From an uncultured Fidelibacterota bacterium (GTDB taxonomy: Bacteria; Fidelibacterota; Marinisomatia; Marinisomatales; UBA1611): 11,216 nucleotides of DNA. The stretch lies in NCBI GenBank assembly GCA_937893835.1, contig CALCSS010000079.1:1-11216 (forward strand), read 5' to 3'. The notes beneath the pieces were generated by a model that was given only the letters and a program-made list of their open reading frames with translations, did no database searches and was not told the DNA's origin. Of this stretch, positions 1 to 6,608 are shown in pieces. The stretch's first letter is position 1. The number at the start of each line of letters is the position of its first letter. Made by a program: the position numbers and the translations under genes.

Positions 1-2
1 TC

Positions 3-215
3 CCAGATCATCTATTGAGATCCCTGGATCTCTCCTATCTAAAACTCAATAATAACTACTTTGAGTCCATTGACCACGAAGCCATGTGTGAATCCGGATA
101 TGATTGGAAGAATTTCATCTACTATGATGTCTCAAAGAATGAGTTCGATGAACCACCGATCTGCTTCCACACATCCGAGATGCTGGAGATTCGTTCCTCC
201 TATCTCAAGAAATAG
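3..215 (+). CDS. C-terminal end of a leucine-rich-repeat surface protein (5' truncated by window edge)
   Basis: The reading frame is open from the window edge to the TAG at 213-215, so only the last 70 codons of a longer gene are visible. An LRR-like strand (LRSLDLS, then LNNN) is followed by a capping segment with MCESGYDW and NEF..PPIC. That cap matches, in order and spacing, the end of the LRR region in the next gene (ICELSIDW, then NDLCPPYPSC), so the two proteins are probably related and lie in tandem. Unlike its neighbour, this protein stops right after the cap (ending YLKK) and carries no YPNPFN sorting domain, so how it is anchored or exported cannot be told from this fragment. LRR proteins of this kind bind other proteins or glycans at the cell surface; the ligand is unknown. 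Confidence 0.75.
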   Translation, partial: PDHLLRSLDLSYLKLNNNYFESIDHEAMCESGYDWKNFIYYDVSKNEFDEPPICFHTSEMLEIRSSYLKK

Positions 216-243
216 TGAATAGTATGTCATGGATGAGCTTTTG

Positions 244-297
244 TCAGGTCGATGAGATCTTGATTATATTCCAACAACCAATAGTAAGGACCTGATG
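244..297 (+). promoter_or_regulatory. Possible hairpin covering the ribosome binding site of the LamG-LRR gene
   Basis: TCAGGTC at 244-250 is the exact reverse complement of GACCTGA at 289-295. Two further G-U pairs extend the stem to the first base of the GTG start at 297. The right arm overlaps the AAGGA (286-290) that is the best Shine-Dalgarno match in the window, so folding would block it. The loop is long (38 nt), and a 7-bp match in an 81-nt gap can arise by chance, so this is only a candidate. Confidence 0.22.
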
Positions 298-2168
298 TGG
301 ATATGAAACCTCATATGATCAAGATCTCAACCATACTCATGGCATGTTCCATAAGCTTTGGCCAAAATTTTTCTCTCTATTTTGAAGGTGGGGATCATGT
401 GGCGGTTGATGATCAGAGCATAGAGGAGATCTTTGGTTCGAATTGGTCCTCTCGAAAATCCATTAGTGCATGGATAATACCCACCGGCCAATCACCCAAT
501 GTCTCCGAAGGGTGGAATGGACAACAGATCTATGGGCAGGACCAAGCGGGTGATGGATTTGGTAATACTCATGGCATATCAAGAGGTATCATTGATGGAT
601 TGGATAGGATATGGGTATACAACTGGGATGGAGAGGATGATAGGATAGGGATCGAATATGAGGTGGATGAACTACTACATGTCGCGCTAGTGCATGATGA
701 AAATATGCTCTACGCATATAAGAATGGTACCCTTGTTGGACAGATCCTTTCTTATTCTACATCCGATGGTGGTTTCATTCGCATTGGTGGAGGTACGGAG
801 AATGGTAATGATTTCAATGGCCACATTGATGAGGTGAGGGCATGGAATATCGTGCGTAGCTCCGAGGACATTTATGATCAGATGTACATGCAATTGAGTG
901 GGGAAGAGCAGAACCTGGTTGGATATTGGAATTTCAATGAGGGAGACGGACTCATTGCCTATGATCTTACTAGTAATCAGAATCATGGTGATATCAATGG
1001 TGCTAGTTATAGTACACTGACCTTTGATCCTTGTGATAATGATGAGATACATCTATGGAATGATTGCTATTCCATAGACAATACAACAGAGATCATACTT
1101 CCGTCTCAACAACTTGTGGGTCAGATACCAAATATCATTGGGGACTTCTCCAACCTAACCTCTCTAATATTGTCCAACAATGATCTGACAGGTCCCATTC
1201 CCGTTGAAATCGGGAATTTGACCGAGCTTGAGGTCTTGGACCTTTCAGGTAATCAACTCACTGGTTCCATACCAAATGAGATCGGTGACCTATCTCAGTT
1301 GTCCATGCTGAACCTATATTTCAATGATCTCGATGGGGAGTTGCCCGAACGTCTACAGGATATTACCAACTTGCGCCATTTGGATCTTTCTGGTAATCAA
1401 CTCACTGGTTCCATTCATAATGCGGTCTTGCAAGATACGGATAGTCTCACATATTTGAATCTGTCCTTCAATCAATTTTCTGATGCAATACCATCATCAA
1501 TGGGAGAATTGGATGAGTTACGATATCTGTTCCTCAATAATAATTCTCTTTCAGGTTCTTTGCCATTGGAGATGTTTGAGTTGAATGATCTGAGATATTT
1601 CTGGCTCTCATCCAACCAAATTAGTGGCGTGATACCGCAGGAGATATCGGCATTGACATCACTGCAACAATTATTTATGAATGACAATGACCTCACTGGG
1701 CTCATCCCATCTGAGATCTGTGAACTATCTATCGATTGGGATGGACAGCCGGACATCGGGCTAGATAATTTCAATATTGCAAATAACGATCTTTGTCCGC
1801 CCTATCCATCCTGTATCTCAGAACATATGGGTTACCAGGATACGACCCATTGTTCTTCGATGGCATCCATAACGGATGACCATCCTCTGAATGGTTACGA
1901 TCTATATGATGCATTTCCAAACCCATTTAATCCGGCAACTACCATAAGCTATGAGATATATCAAATGGCAGTGGTCGAGATCATCGTACATGATATCTTG
2001 GGTCGACCGATCAAGTATCTACTCATGGATCAGCAATACCCTGGCATGAAAAAGATCCAGTGGAATGGCAAGGATGATAGGGGTTCGCAGGTCCCATCAG
2101 GAACATATCTATATACGATCAAGATCGATGGTGTATCAAAGATAGGTAAGTTGGTACTGTTGAAATGA
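297..2168 (+). CDS. Secreted LamG + leucine-rich-repeat protein with T9SS-type sorting domain
   Basis: Probable secreted surface protein of 623 residues with a binding rather than enzymatic role. Order of parts: signal peptide (residues 1-23, hydrophobic STILMACSISFG); concanavalin/LamG-like domain (about 25-240) with the typical HIDEVRAWN at 176-184 and a VGYWNFNEG strand; nine LRRs of about 24 residues (263-479) of the LxxLxLxxNxLxGxIPxEIGxL type; a Cys-containing cap (C475, C500, C506, C519); and a C-terminal sorting/FlgD-Ig-like domain (537-623) with FPNPFNP, WNGKDD, VPSGTYLY and a final KLVLLK. Start: GTG at 297 sits 6 nt after AAGGA. ATG at 303 (12 nt after AAGGA) or 318 would also give a signal peptide, and 318 gives the most compact one. 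The gene lies 81 bp after another LRR protein and 43 bp before the next gene. By analogy with family members, export is Sec then T9SS, ending at the cell surface. The ligand is unknown. Confidence 0.9.
   Translation: MDMKPHMIKISTILMACSISFGQNFSLYFEGGDHVAVDDQSIEEIFGSNWSSRKSISAWIIPTGQSPNVSEGWNGQQIYGQDQAGDGFGNTHGISRGIIDGLDRIWVYNWDGEDDRIGIEYEVDELLHVALVHDENMLYAYKNGTLVGQILSYSTSDGGFIRIGGGTENGNDFNGHIDEVRAWNIVRSSEDIYDQMYMQLSGEEQNLVGYWNFNEGDGLIAYDLTSNQNHGDINGASYSTLTFDPCDNDEIHLWNDCYSIDNTTEIILPSQQLVGQIPNIIGDFSNLTSLILSNNDLTGPIPVEIGNLTELEVLDLSGNQLTGSIPNEIGDLSQLSMLNLYFNDLDGELPERLQDITNLRHLDLSGNQLTGSIHNAVLQDTDSLTYLNLSFNQFSDAIPSSMGELDELRYLFLNNNSLSGSLPLEMFELNDLRYFWLSSNQISGVIPQEISALTSLQQLFMNDNDLTGLIPSEICELSIDWDGQPDIGLDNFNIANNDLCPPYPSCISEHMGYQDTTHCSSMASITDDHPLNGYDLYDAFPNPFNPATTISYEIYQMAVVEIIVHDILGRPIKYLLMDQQYPGMKKIQWNGKDDRGSQVPSGTYLYTIKIDGVSKIGKLVLLK
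1083..1733 (+). repeat. Nine tandem leucine-rich repeats
   Basis: Nine consecutive repeats of about 72 nt each (one is 75 nt) encode units starting LTSL, LEVL, LSML, LRHL, LTYL, LRYL, LRYF and LQQL after a first degenerate unit. A stretch of 23 nt is identical at 1248-1270 and 1392-1414, exactly 144 nt (two repeats) apart, which points to fairly recent internal duplication or conversion. Confidence 0.85.
1905..2165 (+). other. T9SS-type C-terminal sorting domain of the LamG-LRR protein
   Basis: Residues 537-623 contain YDAFPNPFNPATTISY, a beta-rich body with HDILGRP, then IQWNGKDDRG, VPSGTYLY and KLVLLK. This is the pattern of the Por secretion/type A sorting domain, overlapping the FlgD-Ig-like profile. 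Confidence 0.85.
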
Positions 2169-2211
2169 CATGTATCCTTCCTAAATTCGTTGACCTCACA
2201 ATAAAAAGTTA

Positions 2212-2724
2212 ATGTCTATTCGACCCATAACAATCATCTCCCTCATCTTGTCTCTGGTCCTTGCTGGTGACAAGGAGCATAAAGGATCTAAAAAGAATCA
2301 ATTTATTGGAAGCTGGAACTTGGATGTTGATAGGACGATCTTCGAGAACCCTTCACTTTCAATGGAATCCCATAGAGACCTTGTCAAGCAGTTTTCCGAT
2401 CATGTCAAGATCACCTTCAGGAATGAAGGAGAATTTCAAGAGACCATCTCCAATCATACAATCAATGGGCAATGGTCGCGATATGATGACCATCTAGCGG
2501 TGGTAAGGTTGGAATCAGATCCGACCATCATGAAAGAACGCAGGAGATTGAAGAATAGGATAGATATTGATTCAGATAGGTACTCTAGAACAAGGGACCA
2601 TCAGAGATTGTATCGATTGAATAGAGCATCTGTCAGAAAATATCATCTCTCGGATGGTCGTATCGTTCAAGAGGTCGATCTTGGTGATAGGGTGATACGG
2701 ATTTTCCTCAAAAGAGCATCATGA
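2212..2724 (+). CDS. Small exported Arg-rich protein of unknown function
   Basis: I do not recognise a named family. The 170-residue product starts with a clear signal peptide (about residues 1-19, TIISLILSLVLAGD). A compact beta-rich part follows, with GSWNLDVDRT (33-42), VKITFRNEGEF (65-75) and INGQWSRYDDHLAVV (84-98). The GSW-x-LD opening and alternating strands recall small lipocalin-like periplasmic proteins, a weak resemblance only. Residues 108-143 are strikingly basic: 11 Arg and 3 Lys in 36 residues, which might bind an acidic polymer such as sulfated or uronic polysaccharide (speculation). There is no good Shine-Dalgarno site; AAAAAG lies just upstream of the ATG. The stop overlaps the next start (ATGA, 2721-2724), so translation is probably coupled to the large RCC1 lipoprotein, suggesting a functional pair. 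Confidence 0.82.
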   Translation: MSIRPITIISLILSLVLAGDKEHKGSKKNQFIGSWNLDVDRTIFENPSLSMESHRDLVKQFSDHVKITFRNEGEFQETISNHTINGQWSRYDDHLAVVRLESDPTIMKERRRLKNRIDIDSDRYSRTRDHQRLYRLNRASVRKYHLSDGRIVQEVDLGDRVIRIFLKRAS

Positions 2725-5700
2725 TGGAACGATTAATGAACATCATTCATGATCTGGGCATTGTAACACTCTTGCCTATCTATTTATTGATCATGCCCTC
2801 ATGTGAGCCTGCACCTAAGATGATCGGTTATGGAAGCAATGATTTTGGGCAATTGGAGTTTAGCGGCACCAACTGGCAAGACCAGTCCATTGCCCAGGGA
2901 TTCCTGTCCTCTTGGGCAGGTGGAAACTTCAGCATCGCCTATTACCTTGGACCAGCTGCAATAGATTCAGGTCTGGTCTGTAAAGGAGACAATACCCATG
3001 GTCAGTGTGACATTCCTGACTCATTGATGTCGTTTGCAGATAATAACGGTTTGTGCCTTGACATGAGCTTGGGCTTAAACCATGGTATGGCTTGGGTCGA
3101 TAGTAGTACCTATGATTGTAACTATGGTACACATCTCTATCTCTGGGGTGATAATACCCATGGTCAGGCCACGTTGCCTGAGTTGCCCGATACCAGTCGA
3201 ATATTGCAAATGGCAGCAGGGTGGAACCATAATGTGATGTACATCGGAAATGTGACCCTTGTACTTGATAGCACCTCAGGATATTATGAGAACCAGATCA
3301 CCAATCCTCAGATCATAGCTTGGGGGGATGATTCATATGGCCAGTGTGATGTCCCTGCGAGGTTCCAAACGATATCTGATTCAATACAGATCCAGGGCAT
3401 ATACGCAGGTGCAAATCACACCATGGTCACCTATGATTCTCTAGGTACCTTGAAAATGGTCGCTTGGGGGGACAATACATATGGGCAGTCCGAGGTATTG
3501 TCAGAATCTGAGTTGAATGGTTCAAAGACATTGTACGAGTTGCATTGTGGCTATAACCATAATGTTGCTGTTTTTGTTGATTATGAGACTGATATCACTT
3601 CACAGTTCGAGAATGGAGAATATGTTGACTCACTGTTTATTATTGAATATGTCCAAGTTAGCGACTACGCACCTAGCTTGCAGTCTCATCATCCCGTATC
3701 GCTCCATGCTTGGGGTGACAATACCCATAGCCAGTGTGACATTCCTGATCTTTCTGGGCTATTTGAGGATATTGATGTAGGTGGATCCCACAATAGTATT
3801 GCCATTACCGATAATTCAACCCTTATCTTTGATGAACAGTATTATTATTACTACGACTACTATAATTATATTCTCTTTGCTTCAGGTAGGTCGATTATTG
3901 GTTGGGGGAAGGATGATCATGGGCAAACTCATTTCCCAATTGAATATGTCATCGATTGGGCAGGTGCAGGTGGTGGTTATGAACCCGGAGGTCCAGCCAA
4001 CTCTCCGCCAATATTAGCATTGGGGGGTGACCACACCTTGGTCAGGGGATCTCATCTTTATAGAGCACCCAGTCTAGATCACTCCTTTCCAGAACAATTC
4101 AGTGGCGCGTTGGGGGATACGATCTACCAGACCATCACCCTGTATGGCATTGGCCCTGATACCGTTCATATAGACTCCATCTTCATATTGACCTACGACT
4201 ATTATGATGGCTATGTTGATACTTTGGGAACTCATCCATTCTACGTAGAACAGCATGAGCAAGATTTTATTCTTTTTGAGGACTCACTGAACCTTCAGGT
4301 ATATTGCATATACGACTCAACGCACTTGATGAATGAAAATGCGAATCTATTCATTCATAGCCAAGGATGGTGGCCAGATACGACAGTACTTCCATTGAAC
4401 TCATTCTTTGGACCCGTGATCGAGATAAATTCCTATCCAAATGAATTTGTTGGAAACTATGGTGAGACCGTCTTTCAATCGGTAGAATTTCACAATGTGG
4501 GGAATGCTATTGCATATCTTGATAGCATCGTAATGCCGGAAAATTTCGAATATGAACCGTTTGGCGAGGATGATTTCATATTGCCAAATGATTCCCTAGA
4601 GATCTTTCTATTTACCACTCTTCCAGAATATCCTCTTACATTTGGTGGACAGGCATTATTTCATTTCAGCAATTTTAACACCATCACAGAGTATGTAAAT
4701 CTCAATGCAAGAAGATACATGATGGTCGGGGATAACATGAGTCTATCAAATTATTATAATTATAATGTCAATTATTGCGGTCAGGACATCATCGGAGATG
4801 GGGAGGACTATTTTTCCATGAGTGGCCTGTCGGAGCCAACAATTCTGACAAATATCTATTATGTTGATCTTGGTTATTTCGATGGTAACGATAGTACCGA
4901 ATATGCGCTGCAATTGGACTCGATAAGCATCCATTTTGATGATAATCCACATTTCGTTAGTATGATTGGCATTGGCAATGAAAACTTCCAGCCAGGAATG
5001 GGTAATAATACTTTTTCATCAGACTGTGATAGTCTTTTGTCAGCGTTTGACCAACGGGAGAATAAATTGGTGTTCCTTGACACGTTTTTGGACCAACATT
5101 TCGAGGAAGATGTTCAATCTGTTGTGATCGATCAGGAGTTCAACATCACATACATGGGCCCATTTGATCAGGATAGTATTATTCTATATGTCCAAGATGC
5201 CATCGATGATTGTGGCATTGACTGCCTCAACAATTCTTCATTGACCATATCTCCTGAAATGCTTTTTTTGACCGTACCCCAAAATAGTCTTAGGGTCGAT
5301 ACTGTTACGATCACGAATACCACTGACTATTCACTTGACTATGCCTTGGACACGGAATCAGGCATTGAACTGGTCTCTTCCGTTCTGTTTCATTATGGCA
5401 ATGGTGGAGAGGAGATGACGGCACCCGTTGAGTCGATCAGCTCTCCTGCGACCATCTCCCTATGGGTCAAACCATTGGAGACAGATTGGTATCAGGGACC
5501 TGATGATCCATACACGAACTTTTTATCACCCCTTGATACAAGTTCCATGAATTATTGGGAGATCATCTTTGACAGTAATGTTGAATATCCTCGCATTGGC
5601 TGGAAGGAAGATGAAACTTACTCGCTCTCTGACACACCTATCCTGCCGACGGATTGGTATCATTGTGTCTTTGTGCATGACCTTCCCAATCAGATCGTGA

Positions 5701-6557
5701 GGCTCTATGTCAATGGAGTCGAAGAGTTCAGTCATCAAATATCTCGTGACCTTCACACAGACTCACAGATCGGGATCAATGCAGTTGGGCCAGGTACGTA
5801 TACTGGTTTTCTTTCTCAGACATCAATATGGAATACTGCCCTCAGTGACTCTGAGATCGTAACGATCCATGACCTTGGCATCAATGCCGATCATATGTCT
5901 GATCATGGAGATTATGGGTCAGCAGATGAACTCTTGGTCTATTGGAGGATGGATGATCAAAATGGATATACGGTCACAGACCATAGTGGGAATGGATATC
6001 ATGCTCAGGTCACAGGTAACCAAGATATCTGGAGAACTGAATTGCTACAATCACTCCAGCCCTGGCTGAATGTGATGATCGGAGGAGGCTCACAGACCAT
6101 TGAGCCAAATGGCAGTGCCATGGCAATCATAAGTGTCAATTCAAATTCATTGGAATCAGGTAATTATACAGGACTGATACGATTGGTGCCAGACCACAAT
6201 CCCTATGCAAACACCACCAATATCGTCAGGATGACGGTGATCGATGAGTTACAAACTAGCTCAGTGGGCATTATGCCTTCAGACTACGCCTTGCATCAGA
6301 ATTATCCCAATCCCTTCAATCCCGTCACTGACATAAGATATGACCTTCCAGAGAATGAATTTGTATCCATTATGATATATGATGTGATGGGTAGAGAGGT
6401 CAGGTCGTTGACATACGAGAGACAAGTAGCTGGTTTCCATCAAGTCCAATGGAATGGAAAGAACGATATGGGTGCTCCAGTCTCCTCAGGAATGTATCTG
6501 TATATGTTAAAGGCAGGAGAATATGTCAATGCCAAAAAGATGGTCATGCTGAAATAG
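2721..6557 (+). CDS. Large predicted lipoprotein: seven-blade RCC1-like propeller, Ig-like repeats, LamG and sorting domain
   Basis: 1278-residue surface protein with no catalytic motif that I can see. Parts in order: signal peptide with lipobox-like MPSC (C28 would be lipidated); RCC1-like beta-propeller (36-442) with seven WGDNxxGQ-type motifs (starting near 36, 87, 141, 200, 248, 330, 394), each paired with a GxxH strand (67, 118, 167, 230, 277, 354, 435); two Ig-like repeats (about 457-560 and 566-662) of the VxFxNxGxxxxxLDSI type; an unassigned region (about 663-840); an Ig/BACON-like strand set (842-885); a LamG domain (about 886-1109, with WYHCVFVHD, LYVNG and LVYWRMDD); the completion of the BACON-like domain (1112-1175, QPWLNV and LESGNYTG); and a sorting domain (1186-1278, NYPNPFNPVTDIRYDLP, ending MVMLK). 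ATG at 2721 overlaps the upstream stop; ATG 2724 or 2736 are alternatives. It is probably a binding or scaffold protein on the cell surface. The ligand is unknown. Confidence 0.9.
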   Translation: MMERLMNIIHDLGIVTLLPIYLLIMPSCEPAPKMIGYGSNDFGQLEFSGTNWQDQSIAQGFLSSWAGGNFSIAYYLGPAAIDSGLVCKGDNTHGQCDIPDSLMSFADNNGLCLDMSLGLNHGMAWVDSSTYDCNYGTHLYLWGDNTHGQATLPELPDTSRILQMAAGWNHNVMYIGNVTLVLDSTSGYYENQITNPQIIAWGDDSYGQCDVPARFQTISDSIQIQGIYAGANHTMVTYDSLGTLKMVAWGDNTYGQSEVLSESELNGSKTLYELHCGYNHNVAVFVDYETDITSQFENGEYVDSLFIIEYVQVSDYAPSLQSHHPVSLHAWGDNTHSQCDIPDLSGLFEDIDVGGSHNSIAITDNSTLIFDEQYYYYYDYYNYILFASGRSIIGWGKDDHGQTHFPIEYVIDWAGAGGGYEPGGPANSPPILALGGDHTLVRGSHLYRAPSLDHSFPEQFSGALGDTIYQTITLYGIGPDTVHIDSIFILTYDYYDGYVDTLGTHPFYVEQHEQDFILFEDSLNLQVYCIYDSTHLMNENANLFIHSQGWWPDTTVLPLNSFFGPVIEINSYPNEFVGNYGETVFQSVEFHNVGNAIAYLDSIVMPENFEYEPFGEDDFILPNDSLEIFLFTTLPEYPLTFGGQALFHFSNFNTITEYVNLNARRYMMVGDNMSLSNYYNYNVNYCGQDIIGDGEDYFSMSGLSEPTILTNIYYVDLGYFDGNDSTEYALQLDSISIHFDDNPHFVSMIGIGNENFQPGMGNNTFSSDCDSLLSAFDQRENKLVFLDTFLDQHFEEDVQSVVIDQEFNITYMGPFDQDSIILYVQDAIDDCGIDCLNNSSLTISPEMLFLTVPQNSLRVDTVTITNTTDYSLDYALDTESGIELVSSVLFHYGNGGEEMTAPVESISSPATISLWVKPLETDWYQGPDDPYTNFLSPLDTSSMNYWEIIFDSNVEYPRIGWKEDETYSLSDTPILPTDWYHCVFVHDLPNQIVRLYVNGVEEFSHQISRDLHTDSQIGINAVGPGTYTGFLSQTSIWNTALSDSEIVTIHDLGINADHMSDHGDYGSADELLVYWRMDDQNGYTVTDHSGNGYHAQVTGNQDIWRTELLQSLQPWLNVMIGGGSQTIEPNGSAMAIISVNSNSLESGNYTGLIRLVPDHNPYANTTNIVRMTVIDELQTSSVGIMPSDYALHQNYPNPFNPVTDIRYDLPENEFVSIMIYDVMGREVRSLTYERQVAGFHQVQWNGKNDMGAPVSSGMYLYMLKAGEYVNAKKMVMLK
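2826..4046 (+). repeat. Seven RCC1-like propeller repeats
   Basis: Seven degenerate repeats of roughly 145-245 nt encode WGDNTHGQCDIPD-like motifs followed by GxNHxxxx strands. Some copies are close at DNA level: about 2985-3020 and 3714-3748 share almost the same sequence for (N)THxQCDIPD, and 3146-3180 is a third near copy. Seven is the number needed to close an RCC1 propeller, so the domain looks complete. Confidence 0.8.
6276..6554 (+). other. T9SS-type C-terminal sorting domain of the RCC1 lipoprotein
   Basis: Residues 1186-1278 contain HQNYPNPFNPVTDIRYDLP, YDVMGREVRSL, VQWNGKNDMGAPVSSG and a final MVMLK. This is the most consensus-like of the three copies in the window. Confidence 0.88.
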
Positions 6558-6608
6558 AAGTTTTCCCTTACGATTTAAAGGTTCCATGTCCTTAGGGTAT
6601 TAGATAAA

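Noticed and set aside
687..1052. Antisense open frame opposite the LamG domain
   Set aside because: Its translation is low-complexity Ile-rich with no domain or signal, and it lies wholly inside a well-supported gene; it is a shadow of that gene's codons.
6558..6608. Possible terminator between the RCC1 lipoprotein and the deacetylase
   Set aside because: Only 4-5 bp imperfect stems around CCTTA/TAAAGG can be drawn and no U-run follows.
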